Source: Trichosporon coremiiforme
Taxonomy: Eukaryota > Basidiomycota > Tremellomycetes > Trichosporonales > Trichosporonaceae
Length of the DNA stretch: 64,000 bases
Direction of reading: 5' to 3'
Assembly: GCA_039545355.1 (NCBI GenBank)
Contig: BCJJ01000015.1
Span: 744,001-808,000, forward strand
The notes beneath the pieces were generated by a model, which was not told where the DNA came from, searched no databases, and worked only from the letters and a program-made list of their open reading frames with translations. The position numbers and the translations under genes were made by a program. Shown piece by piece: positions 1-14,470 of this stretch. How positions within the stretch are numbered: position 1 is the stretch's first letter; every line of letters begins with the position of its first letter.

Positions 1-14
1 TGTCTCTGTGCAGC

Positions 15-2274
15 CTAGGGGCTGGAGCGGTTTTCGCGCGGCGTCGACTGGTCGTCCGTGCCGGCCTGTGACGGCGGCGGCGTCGTATTGCGCGATGGGA
101 GCTGGGGCACCTCGGGCGCGTTCTGGCCGTCAAAGTTGAAGACGAAGTCGCCGAGACCAGAGACGTTGCTCATGCCCAGCGTCAGGCGGCCGGGGTTGCG
201 CTCGCCCTCAGTCCGCTCCGTCGGGGCCAGCGCAGCGTCGCCCGCAGCGGCATCCGGCGACTCGCCTGGTGGCACGAATGGGAAGCGGCCGAGGAACGAG
301 TCAGCGACACTGTGCGACGACGTCGCAGTCACGGGCCGCCGGTTGCTTCCGGCTACTGGCGGATGGCTCGCTGTCCGGTGCGGCTGGTGGTCGCCCGTCT
401 GCTCGATCGTCGCTGTGGACGAGTTGAAGGGCAGACCAGTCGACGGGATCCGCGTCGTCTGTCCCGGCGCAGGGGGGACGATCGGGAACGAGCCGAGGAG
501 CGAGTCACTACCCGTCGACTTGAACGACGAGATCGACTGGAAACGGGGGCGGTCGTACTCTGACGGAATGCTCGGCACGGGTGGCTGGTCGTTGGGCGAC
601 AGGAAGTGGCCGTGCTTGCCGGATCCGTGCGTGGAAACGGACGCACGGTCGTAGGCCAGAGATCCCATGGAGAAGCGCAGATCAGTGGGGCTCGGCTGCG
701 CGGTCGTGTTGCCGTCGTCGTCGAAACGGCGAGATCCGAGACTGGTCGTGCTCGCCGCGGCGCGACCACCACTGTGAACGTTGCCCCCTCCAAAGGTCGT
801 CGCGGATCCAGCACCAGGGGAAGCCCCCGCAGCCTGCGGGTCCAGAAGCTCAGACTGATTCGTGAAGGGGTCGGGAGCCGATTCGTAAGTACCCGATTCA
901 TCGGTGTCCGCGTCGTTCTCAGGGATCGGGCGGACGCCACCTGCACCAAACTGCACGACCTCAGCAGCCTGGAGACGACCGACGTGCACCTGCTGGCGCG
1001 TGATGATCTTGGGCGCGTCGAGATGAAGATCGGCGGTTTGACCAGACATGAACGAAGGGGCGGCAGAGATCGTGGAGTGGATCGAGTCGCGCGAGTTGAT
1101 CGATGTAGCGGAAGAATCACCGTCGGCGATCACGCCCAAGGGCTGGCGCACGGGGTGGAGACGAAGGTCGAGGTCGGGTGAACGGGCAGGGCGGGGCGGA
1201 GGAACGATGCCAGGCTGGCCAGGGCGCGGTCGCCAGAGGTTTTGGCGGGCGAGATCGAGCGTACGAGCCGCTGCAGCCTGCTGAGCGGCCGGATCGGCAG
1301 GCTCATTGCTGCCGCCACGGTGGCTTGCGAGAACCTGCGCAAGCGACTCGTCCATCTGACCAGCAGGGACGTAGTGGATAGGAATGACGTTCGTGGAGTG
1401 GGTGGAGTCGCCGCCGTTAGTGGACATCGAGCGCGAATCCGCGAAGGGATCGCCGGAACCACCGTTGTCTGGGTGATTCGGGTCGGCATTGATAACGCCC
1501 CGCTTGCCGGCGTAGACACGGATGGTCGTCCCGTTTGCATCGTAGTACTCGGCATCGGCGGGAACATTGGGAAGCGGACCGGCTTGGCGCGTCGCCTCGC
1601 GAGCCTCCTTGCCGCCGGCTCCGGCAGCCGCGGCAGCGGCGACAGCGACGCCTCCACCCGAAGTCTGGCTCATGGGCGCCGATTGCCGACGCGTCGACGT
1701 GACGGGTGATGACGGGCCCGACGATCCGGTGGCAATGTGGAACGCCGATGACTCGCCTTTGCGCGCGCGCTCGGCGAGGTCTTCGAGACGGGCGAGGTCG
1801 CGCCTCTGTATAATGGTTAGCCACGGCTCCCTGGCAGGAATGCTGACGCGGTCGAAATCGTCGCCCCCGCACGGCGGGACGGCGATGAGCGACGACCTGT
1901 TACGTACCTTCTTTCGCCTAAGCCACCAGAACAGCAGCACACTGGAAACAATGAGGAATGCACCGATGATGGGTCCAGCAATGACGCCGGGGTTGACACC
2001 GCCATCGCTCGCGCCCTCGATCGGCACACAGTGCTGTTTCGGACATTCAGAGCATGTTCTGTGGGTTGTCAGTATGCCGCAGTGCGCAATGTCTCCTCGG
2101 CTCGACTTACCGAGCCACGACCTGACAAGTCTCTTTCTTGCCGCACTTGCACTCGCCTGTCGGCGGACCGTTACATTGAACACACTGGTCTCCGAAGGTT
2201 TCATCGTCCTGTCTCCGGAACAGCTCCTCGAGCGTCGTTGGCGGCGGCGGGTGATCGTGCTGGAACGCAACCAT
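15..2274 (-). CDS. OPY2: Opy2-like single-pass membrane anchor of the HOG pathway
   Basis: In yeast Opy2 anchors Ste50/Ste11 at the plasma membrane in osmostress signalling. I read two exons, 2111-2274 and 15-2058, with an intron GTAAGT...CTGAC...CCACAG, giving about 735 aa. The start at 2274 (MVAFQHDH) replaces a longer open frame that only reads through the intron. The N-terminus carries eight cysteines (31, 34, 42, 44, 50, 57, 60, 65) in the spacing of the Opy2 extracellular domain. One membrane segment follows at about 78-101, ending in LRRKK. The cytosolic tail has the motif STNVIPIHYVPAG near residue 275, like the conserved NVI-IAYIPG stretch of Opy2 proteins, then DAPKIITRQQVHVGRLQ and long Ser/Pro-rich disorder. 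No signal peptide is evident, so the N-out topology would rely on the single anchor. Family assignment is strong; partner binding is inferred. Confidence 0.85.
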
Positions 2275-5200
2275 AGCGTGAGGATGGATGAGAGGATAGG
2301 GGGAAGTCGAGAGATGCGGGGTTCAAGAGTAGATGAGGAGGTCGGACTGTTAAGTTGACAAGGGTGGAGTCAACCGTACGGAGCGGTAACAGGACGCGAG
2401 CACTCGAAGTCGAGGGCCAAGCCTTGTCACCGCCTGTGCTTTGATCTCGAAAGAGAAGGCGGCCGGTGCGTTCCCAACAAAGGTTACTGCGTGCCTTACG
2501 TGAAAGGTTGTCTCAGTCGTGCCAGTCGAGCTTCCGATGCACGACCTGATGCTGAAGGGCCTGCCGGTACTCGAAGGTGGATGACTGACAATGCCTTTTA
2601 ACGTAAGGCGGGGGGGCGAACGTCACGTCGTCGGGAAGGGGGTTTGCAATCGGCTGAGCGTGAAGATGAGATCGAAGGGGGATGCGTGGGATGTGGTGTG
2701 AACGTCGAGAGGAGGTCGAAAGAATGTGATGGTGGTGAGTGAGTGTAAGGCGAATGCTAGAGGTGGGATGGGCTAGCGACTGGATAGTCTTGGTGTTTGC
2801 AAACCGAGATCGCAGGCGTTCGAAGTTGTACGAGTGGCGTAGCCCGCTCTACCGTTATGCCGCAGTCGTTGAGTTGGGAGGCCCCGAGACCAGGGCGCGG
2901 GCGGGGGGAAGTCGTGCGCAAGCGGTGCGATGCGCAATGGCCGGTATGCCGGTGCGAGTGTGTGCGAGAGTGTGTGGTGTGTGTGATACAAAAACGGATC
3001 GGTGGTAACAACCGCAGGCGCAGGCTGCAGCGAGGGCGAACTCGAGGGCAGTCGGGGCGGCGACCGGGACAGTCGAGGGCGAGGCGTGGCCGGTACCGCG
3101 GTGTGTTGTCGGGTGTGCGGGAGATAAAGAGGTCAACGTGCGCGCACCGGGCGCAAACGTTACAAGAGAAAACGAAGTTTTATGGCGCAAGGGAAGAGGG
3201 ACGGAGGATGGAAGGAAGGATGGAGCGTGAGAGTGCGGTGCCGAGGGCGATCAAGAACGCAATGCACGGCAAGCACTGCAGGTGTGTGTTGAGGGGTCGT
3301 GAGAGGTCGAACTCAAGGAAGTGGTAGCAAGAGCAGTAGGTTGAGCTCAGCTGGTCGAGGGTCGAGGTTGATGGACTGCACCTCAGCGTTCGGATGCTTG
3401 CAGGGACGAGGGCCGGGGTGGTAGGGCACGCAGCACAGCAGGGCTGGCAGGGCTGGCAGGGCTTAATATCAAGTGATGAATGGACAGTCTGCGAGCAGGA
3501 GAGGCAAGCTAGGATGCCAGGGCAGGGCTGCTAGGGCTCCCCTGACACTCAAACAGTAGTCCCGGCTTGCAAGCGGTATGTTGCGATGGACGGTGCGTCT
3601 TGTCCTTTAAGCTGTACTCGCTGGCGTCTGCTGGGTTTTCCTGGATCTGGCTGCGTGCGCTCTGTACCTGTAGTAGCTGGAGTGGTGGGTCGGGGATGTG
3701 GGATGAGGAGGGAAGAAGGGTCCGAGTTGTCGAATTGGGCTATGGGAGACGGGAGCTGGGGAGCGCGGTAGCTGCGGTGTCGTTTCGTTTCCTGCTTCGG
3801 TCCGTTTCAGGCAGCGATCGCGCGGGCGTGGCAAGTTGCAATCGACAAGAAGTGAGAATGGAAGAATGCAAGTATAGGATGTGGGCAGCAGCGAAAAGCA
3901 GAATCGGCCGTTCAACACCACCGACTAAAGATAGAAATCGTGTGTACGATACATGGACTGAAGCGGCACACGGCATACGGCTGCGTACGGCATGCCCATG
4001 GGCTATGGGCGACACCGGTACAGGCCGGTACGTCGAGTGGGCTGGGGCGCGCCAGGCCAGTCTGCAAACATTCGAGCCACCTAAGCCGGGAGCAGTCAGG
4101 ATTTCACCCAGTCTACCCTGCTCGAGCCGGCCGACTGCGCCCGGAGGACCCGGGACAACCGAGTGTACCGAGAGGGCGAGGGTCTCGTCCGGGTCTGTTG
4201 ATCATCACTGCAGAGAGGGATGCCAGCGACGAGGACCCACCAGATCGTGGCCGCTGTGGCCACCCTCGTCCCTCGATGCCCCTTCTGGCACTTCTCTGGG
4301 ATCCGTTGGAATGGACGTCAAGTGGTGCATGAGCGCCAAAGAGAGCGGTGCAGACGGGCGCATGAGGGCGCAGAGGGCGTCGCTCGGCGTGCAATTGACC
4401 TGGACGAAGAGCCCTGCGCCGGGTCGCAAAGGTCTGGGCTCTGCGACGCCCTGTCGTTGACGGTCCTGGCAGAGCTGACGGTGGGAGCGTGCAGGACCCT
4501 TTTTCGCGACCCTGCACTCGTAAGGGACGCGCAGGGTGCCTCCAGGGTTAGCCCTTCTCACCACCGCCGGTGTCTCTCTGCTTGATGCATGGCGAACGGC
4601 GTCCGGCCCAGCGCTCCCAGCGCTTGCTTGCACTGAAAGCACCATGGGCCTCGACCTCCCCGCTCATGTCATCAGCGACGGTAACGAGGGTACGAGGGTA
4701 GCTATGGGTTCAGCTATGCATACTCGAGCACACAACGCCACATGCACACTTGAACAGAAGTGCGACACCACGCTCCAACTGACGGCATCTTGCAGAGAGG
4801 TACAGCGCCTAAGCCGTGACTGCTGGAGCCTGGGAGGACCTGGGCCCAGTTAAGCATTAAGCACGCCTGCGTGCGTCGCTTGCAGAGCTGACGCCGCGTG
4901 ACAAGGTTTGCACCCAGCTTCCTGTCCTGCAGGCGCTTCTTATGCCGAGAGTGAAAGAGCACACGGAGAGCACACGAAGTGCAGGAATGCAGTGAGCTTC
5001 GAGCTTGTGAGCACACGCGAGCACACAGGAAGGGTGGACCAGCACTCTGGCTCGCTGTCCCATTGGCAGCCATTCTGAGGCGTCGAGCAGGTAGGTCGAG
5101 CACGCCGGGGTCCGCAGTGACCAACTCTATCAGAGCTGCGCTGCTGTTGGCGTTCACATCTGGCATCTCGTTGGAGTGTCGGAGTATTAGAGTCAGAGGC

Positions 5201-7286
5201 TGCCACCGACTGCGGGCTGCGAAGCTTCGCTGTGCATTGGCCGAATGGCTTTACATTCGATCCCAGCAGTCTCCACTCGGCACGCACCTCGTGGCTCGGT
5301 GACGCAGTGACAAGCACAAAACTTTCTGCAACTCGTAGTGGAATGGCATGTTCAATATCGGGAAGGTCCTGATTCTCACTGACTGCCAGAGTTTCTAATC
5401 GCGGATATTCAGAAAGTGATAGGCTGCAGCCTGTCGCCAAGATCTGCAGGCGAAAGGGCTCCCGCCGCCGCCTTGCAGCATAGCGGGGCGGCATGCCTTT
5501 CGGGCTTGCCCGCGCGTTCGTGGCCAGTCTATCGGCCAAGTCCATCCCCCACATTCTCCCTGACTCTCCCAGTTCATATCTGCTCTGGTGATGAGGGGAT
5601 GGCTGCACTGAGGGAGTCAAGGATCTCATTCGTTCACAGACTTGGTCAGACCTGGGTCAGAAATCATACACGCCCAGCTTGCCCTTCAACGGCCAAGCAG
5701 GACTCAAGTAGGCCAAGAGAGACGTAGGTCTGGGCTCTTGAGTGGATGCTGCAATTCAGTGCTTTCGTTATGGCTTAGGCAACTTCCATCCCGAGGAATC
5801 GGGTCGGACTCTGGCACAGACTCGGGCATTACTGGGCTAGCCTCTCGCGCAGCCGGTAGCGAGCAAAGTGGATATCCCAACTTCGACCTTCATGTTCGGT
5901 CTTCTCGTGGACTTAGAGAATGCACTGCTTGCCGGCCAGGAATAGCCACCCGAAACGTCATAGATGCAATCAGTAGCCAAGCTAAGGCAACCCGCGGAAG
6001 TGGCTTGTCTCTCTCGTACACCATCTTCTGGGCAGGCAGCGTCACTCGTTACGCTGCTCGCAATGTGCAGAGACAAACATGAGACGATACGATGCTGCCA
6101 AACACACAGCTTGCACATGTGGACCTACGGCAAGAGGCAGTCTGACCTGATCCAGTACGCACAGGGCAGGACTGGTAACAAAAGTGACAGTGGGCCTGGC
6201 TGGAGATCTGCGACCGAGGTCAAACTCTACCTGCTGCCGATCAGCAGAAAATGACCAACTGGCCGGCAGTCATTGCGCAGAGATGATTGCGAGATGAGCT
6301 CTCAAGTCACAATCACCGCGTGCCGGGCATACAGGACGTGATACGCTGTCGGAAAGACGACGATCGGACGAGACGACACTGCTGCGAGTACCTCTCGGTC
6401 CGCACCATCCTCGGTCTCTTGCTCCAGTCCGCGTCGCAGTTCGCAGTTTCTTCACTCGCTGCTCTCTACAACCATCGCCACAGATTCCCGTACCCTCGGC
6501 CCTCCGTGAAGGCGTCACGAGCGCGTGATCCAGCCGCTCGGCCTGCCTGATCGCTTCATTCTCGGCCACCTGCGGCTCACGGACATCTCGGCCACTTGCA
6601 GCTCATCTATTCAAAGCAACTACCATTCAGACGTTACTCTCCATTTGCGATAGTGCGCGCTCCACACAATTCACCAGAGCATAAAACAATTATACCTTCT
6701 TCTCTTTATACCTTGCTCTTGCTCAATGCTGGTCAGCCGACCTGCATGAATGGCCCCTCACGCTGGTCCACGCTGGCCCATGCTGGCCATGCTGGCCATC
6801 TGACTGTCCGACTGACGATATCACGGCTAAAGATGGCATACACCACGTGCCTCTCAGTGTAGGGAAGCCGGCGAAGTGTACGATGAAAGTAACGGCCACG
6901 GCCACCTCCGGCACACCTGGCAGCACTGGCACTCACCGGGCGGCATTCACAATCGGAACTAGGTTCGGACGCAACTCCCCATTTCTCGACTGTTCGATTG
7001 TGACCGATCGTGACGGTCTGGAGCGCCGGAGGGTGCACCGCTGATCGCTGGACCCACTCCATTAAGCATGCACTTTCGTGCTGCTCTGCTGACAGCGAAC
7101 GGCCGAGGGGTGGGTCGTCCCCGACCTTGCGCCAGCCCCAGCTCAAGCGCTACCGTAACCTAGGCACATACTTTTGCAGGCCAGCTCGTGCGTACAAATG
7201 CATCCGGGGCAGGACGCGGACTCTTCATGCTATATTATTTCATTATGAGGATGGGGTTGTTTTTGGGGAAAGAGAAAAAGGTACGT
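2275..7286. other. Intergenic, no supported gene
   Basis: About 5 kb between the 5' end of the OPY2 gene and the 3' end of the phosphoglucomutase gene. Open frames here (the longest 3567-4460, +) have arginine/cysteine-rich, low-information translations, no recognisable domain and no neighbouring splice sites that extend them. I see TG-rich sequence near 2945-2990, short direct repeats of GGGCTGGCA around 3440-3464 and of CATGCTGGC around 6776-6800. The part next to 2275 must contain the OPY2 promoter. No tRNA or transposon ends were recognised. Confidence 0.6.
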
Positions 7287-9186
<1,900 letters not shown>

Positions 9187-9725
9187 AGCTTCAACCGGAT
9201 CGATGGAGAGAGCGATTGAAAGAGATGGGAGGAGGGAAGGGAAGGAGGAAGAGTTAAATGCAGGTGTGATGATGACAGGGGATGACAGGGCGGGGTGTGG
9301 ACATGGACAGTCTTGCTGGCTGAACGGACGCGCTCGATTCGGCCCGACGAGCGGGGGGGTTCCTGAATGACGATGATTGCCCCAAGTGGTCCATGCGGAG
9401 GGGCATGCCGCGCGCGCACTACTGCGGCACTGCTGCACTGCGATCGCCCCTGGTGCACCAGTGCTCGCCCTCGCCCTCCGAGTCGTCCTCCACTTTGCCC
9501 GAGGCTAATCAGCTGGGTAAACCGACCATTGGGCGGCATCCTAATCCGCTCAACACCAGTTCTAATCAATTCAGACCAGCACGTGGGACCGTCCACGGCG
9601 ATATAGTGTGTGGCACTCGGGTCTAAGGTACAGATAACATGACTCGTAACCGGATTTTTTGGATTTCGGTCTTCAACCAGCTGTTGAGGAAGCCCTCGAG
9701 CCTCCAAGCTAGCAACCCCACCACC
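9187..9725. promoter_or_regulatory. Divergent promoter, PGM / ADE5,7
   Basis: The 539 bp between two start codons pointing away from each other must serve both genes. A TGACTC at 9640-9645, 80 bp before the ADE5,7 start, matches the core bound by Bas1 and Gcn4 in yeast purine and amino-acid genes; its use here is inference. A reversed CCAAT (ATTGG) lies near 9527. The ADE5,7 start sits in a strong context (CCACCATGG). Confidence 0.5.
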
Positions 9726-12196
9726 ATGGCTGAGCCCACTACCTTCCCGGCCCCCAAGTCCGACCTCACCGTCCTCCTCCTTGGATCGGGCGGTCGTGAG
9801 CATGCTCTCGCTTTCAAACTTGCTCAGTCCCCCCGTGTGAAGCGGGTTCTCATTGCTCCGGGCAACGGAGGCACCTCCAAGCTCGGAGGCAAGATTGAGA
9901 ACGTCAACGCTCCCTGGGGTGGAAAGGACGGTTACGAGGGTGTCGTCAAGTTTGCCCAGGACAACAAGGTCGACCTCGTTGTCCCGGGTCCCGAGCAGCC
10001 GCTCGTCGACGGTGCCGAGCGCGAGTTCCGCAAGGGTGAGTTACCGACTCGATTTTCACCGGTGGCTGTGACTGACCAGTAGTCGGCATCCCCGTCTTCG
10101 GTCCTTCCCCGGCTGCTGCCATGCTCGAGGGATCCAAGGCTCTGTCGAAGGAGTTCATGCAGCGCCACAACATCCCGACGGCGCAGTTCCGCAACTTCAA
10201 CGCTTCGCAGTACGAGGACGCCGTTGCGTACATTAAGTCGAACCCCTTCTCGTCTGGCCGTTGCGTCATTAAGGCTTCTGGCCTCGCTGCCGGCAAGGGT
10301 GTCCTGATTCCTACCAATAACGAGGAGGCTCTCGCCGCCCTCAAGTCGGTCATGGTCGACAAAGAGTTCGGCTCTGCCGGTGACGAGGTCGTTATCGAGG
10401 AGTACCTCGAGGGCCCCGAGATTTCGGTCCTCGCCTTCTCCGACGGATACACTGTCGTCCCGATGCCCGCTGCTCAGGACTACAAGCGTATCGGCGAGGG
10501 CGACACCGGCCTCAACACCGGTGGCATGGGTGCCTACGCTCCTGCCCCCGCCGCCACCGGCGAGGTCATGGACCGCGTCCTCAAAGAGTCGCTCGAGCCG
10601 ACTATTCGCGGCATGCGCCAGGACGGCTACCCCTTCGTCGGCATGCTTTTCACCGGCTTCATGCTGACCGCCGACGGCCCCAAGGTCCTCGAGTACAACG
10701 TCCGCTTTGGTGACCCTGAGACCCAGGCGCTCATGCTCCTCCTCGATGACGAGACCGACCTCGCCGAGGTCATGCTCGCGTGCACTCAGGGCCGCCTCGA
10801 CTCTGTCAATCTCGGCTACCGCGACGGCTACGCCGTCTCCGTTGTCTGCGCGTCCAAGGGCTACCCTGGCTCGTACCCGAAGGGTGACGTCATGACATTC
10901 GGCGAGACCCCTAACGGCGTCGAGGTCTTCCACGCCGGTACTGCCGAGAAGGACGGCCAGATCGTCACTGCCGGTGGCCGTGTCGTTGCCGTCGCTGCCT
11001 TCGCGCCCACTCTCCGCGGCGCTGTCGACCTCGCTTACGCCGGTGTCGAGAAGGTCAACTTCGAGGGCAAGACCATTCGCCGCGACATCGCCTACCGCGC
11101 CCTCCGTGCCGACGGTGTCCAGTCCTCGGCCAAGCCTGCCGAGGGACTTACCTACGCTGCTGCGGGTGTCGACGTTGACGCCGGTAACGCGCTCGTCGAC
11201 GCGATCAAGCCCGTTGTGAAGGCTACCCGCCGCCCGGGTGCCAACGGCGAAATTGGTGGCTTCGGCGGTGCCTTCGACCTCAAGTCGGCCGGCTTCCGCG
11301 ACCCCGTCCTCGTCTCGGGTACCGACGGTGTCGGAACCAAGCTCCGCGTCGCGCTCAACCACGGCAAGCACAACACTGTCGGTATCGACCTCGTCGCCAT
11401 GAGCGTCAACGACCTGATCGTCCAGGGCGCCGAGCCGCTGTACTTCCTCGACTATTACGCGTGCTCCAAGCTTGACGTCCCCGTCGCCGCCGACGTCATC
11501 ACCGGTATCGCGCAGGGCTGTCTCGAGGCTGGCTGTGCTCTCATCGGCGGTGAGACCGCCGAGATGCCCGGCATGTACCACGGCGACGACTACGACCTTG
11601 CCGGTTTCGCCGTCGGTGCCGTCGAGCGCGACCAGATGCTTCCCACGAAGGACATGGGTGCCGGCGACGTTCTCATCGGCCTCCCCTCTTCGGGCGCGCA
11701 CTCGAACGGCTTCTCGCTCATCCGCAAGATCTGCTCCCTCTCCGGCCTGGACCTGAAGAGCCCTGCTCCGTGGGACGAGACCCAGTCCGTTGGTGACGCC
11801 CTCCTAACCCCGACGAGGCTGTACATCAAGCAGCTCCTCCCCGGCATCCGCGCTGGCCTGTTCAAGGGCATGTCGCACATCACCGGCGGCGGCTTCACGG
11901 AGAACATCCCCCGTGTCTTCGTCGAGCAGCCCGAGCTCGGTGTCACCATCGACCTCAAGACCTGGGAGCTCCCTGCCATGTGGCGCTGGCTCATGAAGGC
12001 GGGCAACGTCGCCCCCGCCGAAATGGCGCGTACTTTCAACTGCGGTGTTGGCATGGTCATCATCGTCGGCGCCGACACGGCCGACGCCGCCCTCAAGTCC
12101 CTCCACGAGAACGGAGAGCCCAAGGCGTTCGTCATGGGCAACGTTGTCAACAAGTCCGGCGTCGAGTACGAGGGCATGGAGACGTGGGCCCAGTAA
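9726..12196 (+). CDS. ADE5,7: Bifunctional GAR synthetase / AIR synthetase
   Basis: Carries out steps two and five of purine synthesis in one polypeptide: glycinamide ribonucleotide synthetase, then aminoimidazole ribonucleotide synthetase. Two exons, 9726-10035 and 10083-12196, with a 47-nt intron, give 807 aa, the usual fungal length. I chose the start at 9726 because its context is CCACCATGG and the protein then begins [20 protein letters not shown]; an in-frame ATG at 9639 would add 29 residues without family support. The N-terminal half shows GSGGREHAL (about 17-25), [10 protein letters not shown] and the ATP-grasp region with RFGDPETQ. The C-terminal half shows GTDGVGTKL (near 516), [11 protein letters not shown] (near 592) and [11 protein letters not shown]. 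Both halves look intact. Confidence 0.97.
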
Positions 12197-13439
12197 GCGC
12201 AGCGAGCAAGAAGTGCGAGCTGTGCGAGTCAGCGCGGCGGTGCGTCGACCGCCAAGCGCGAGACGCCTGCCACTGACGAGGGAAGGAGGAGGAAGAACAC
12301 ATCTTGCATTCAAGGCATAGCATCGGAAATGAGAATAACGACGTAGTAAAAGTAAAAAGGGGCTCAGCAGCCACCAGGTTGTAGATCCCCATCAGCACAC
12401 TGCTGTTTCGTGTAGGCCCCCTCGCTCGGCCACTGGGCTGGCAAGTGGGCGCTGGCAAGTGGGCCAGTGGAGGCGGAGGGAGGGGTATAGTTTTGGTAGA
12501 TCGTTCGCGTGTTAGATTTGTTTATGGTTAAAGCTCAATTAGACTCGCCATTTGCTGCAAGTAAGCTTTCTTTTACTGCGTGGTTCGGTGAGGGAGTAGA
12601 CACAGGTCCGTCATATCGGTCATCTGGTCATGTGACCATGTGCCTGCCAGAGACAAGGTTATCATCGGCTGTGTGCGATGACAGTTTAGCCGTGCTCATC
12701 AATGGTGGGCGGGTTCGTACGCGCACGCCGCCGACGTAGACGTGCGTGGATGTGCGAGGCCGTGGCCGCCGTGAGTTCCGCGGAGATACCGCTCGCCCCA
12801 ATTCGTACGCGCTCTCGCTGGCCCGAAACTCTGAATTGTCGCTCGGACACGGTAGATCATGGATCGTGTCGCTCGTATCGCTAGGACCGGACTCGGGCTC
12901 GGACTTGGAGTCTATCGGAGCAGATCGAGTCCGGCTTCAACTTAGTTCAGCCCGAGCAAGCAGGTGTGCGTAACGCCTCGCTTGCGCTATACACAGGGGT
13001 TGAACGCTGCAATTATGCGCGCGGGATCCACTATCGGTGCCTTCTGGCTTGGCGTGTCGTTGCCAACGACAGAGTGGGCCGGTCAAGTGACTATCGGTTA
13101 GTGACGGGCGGAACATAGCTCGTCTAACAATCAGGCATAACTACTTGGGTCAATTCTGGATTGCCTCGTGAAGTATTCATATTGAAACGCATCCTGTGCA
13201 CTTCCAGTTCCTCTTGGAGTCCCTCGAACGTAGGCTGAAGGTGGGTCTCGACCCACCAAGAGGCGCGCTGTGGCTGGAGCTTAAAAGTGATCGACCGGAG
13301 AACTCTACACGGCGCTGATGACAACCATGTATGTGTACGTAGCCGTGGATCGAGGTCGCGGAGCGCTTGGCGTGACGCTGTGGGGAACCGGGTTTGTGGA
13401 TATAGTGCGCGAGCGGGTAAGTGTAGTCATCGGAGTTCC

Positions 13440-14470
13440 AGACCCAGGTCGCAGGCCGAAACAGCGTCAGTGGCGCCGAAGTCTGAAGCTTCGGATTGAG
13501 TGAGCGGCGAATGAGTATCGATGGTCCTTGCGCCGTCTTTGCCGTTGCCGACTCCTGGTGTCGTCGGTACGAGCGGCGGTGACGCTCGGAGTAACGGCTG
13601 CTCGTTGCGGCCGCCTTGTGAGTGTGGGGCTCTGAGACGGCGTGAGTTTTGGGCTGCCGTATTGGCGAGGCTGGCTAAGGCACCCGGAGTGGCTTCAACT
13701 CCAGGACCACGCTCGTTTCGATGCAAGTGCTTCTGTGCTCAGGCTGAGTGAAGTCACAGGTTTCCGGTTGGCGCTGTGCCGCAGTCGTTCGTGGCACCGA
13801 CACCAACTTACAGATTGAGTGACGGCGAATGGTCATTACACCGATTTACCGACTGTGATCATCGACAAGACTGTCAATAGGGGTGTTAAAGCAATGATGA
13901 TTTCTTCATGCCAGGAGTCATGCAGGTCTGGACGCGTGATGGTCCGCGCGTGGCGAGGACGGCGAAGGCACCCGGCGAGGCTTAAACTCTGGGGCCACAC
14001 TGCGGTCGACGAGAGGTTGCAACTCCCTACGACGAGATGCTTCGGTGAAGCTGAGTGAAAGTCATAGGTAATCAGGTGATACGACGCAGTCCTTGGTGGC
14101 GCCGACGCCGCACTCTCCTCCTTCAATGACGGCGAATTACCCTCGACTACGCCTCGTGTCTAGATTAGCCGACTGCGTTGCCGGCTTGCGCGCAGCCCTC
14201 TCTGAACAGCGATGGTCAGAGCGGCGGGCGTCAGTGCAAGTGGTATTCGTGAAGCCGAGCGAGTTGGGTCTTCCCCAAGGCTTCCTGGTGAGACAGACGG
14301 AAGGCACCCGTGGTGGCTCCATCTGCTTGGCGCAGAGATATCATCGGTGCCCCAGAAACTCACTACTTGCCTGCGCCTCAGTCAGAAAGCCCTTGAGCAT
14401 TGTCTGGCCAGCCTGGTGAACCTTGAAAAGGTGGCGAGAGGCACCCGGACTGGCGTCCGGACCGGTGCTT
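13440..14470. repeat. Degenerate tandem repeat, period about 310 bp
   Basis: Two landmarks recur in the same order. GCACCCGG, preceded each time by GGCGAG, lies at 13680, 13968 and 14441, with a weaker GCACCCG at 14304. The block CAGT..TGGC(G/A)CCGA followed by (GAGTGA)CGGCGAAT lies with its end near 13504, 13821 and 14128, spaced 318 and 307 bp. Between landmarks the copies are heavily diverged. No open frame is shared by the copies, so a non-coding satellite-like array or an eroded element is more likely than tandem genes. Confidence 0.5.

Noticed and set aside
3567..4460. 297-codon plus-strand frame
   Set aside because: Low-information translation rich in Arg, Cys and Trp, open frames overlap it on the other strand, no splice continuation and no domain.
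9932..11701. 589-codon open frame antisense to ADE5,7
   Set aside because: Shadow of the true coding strand; the translation is repetitive Val/Asp/Gly/Arg with no family match.
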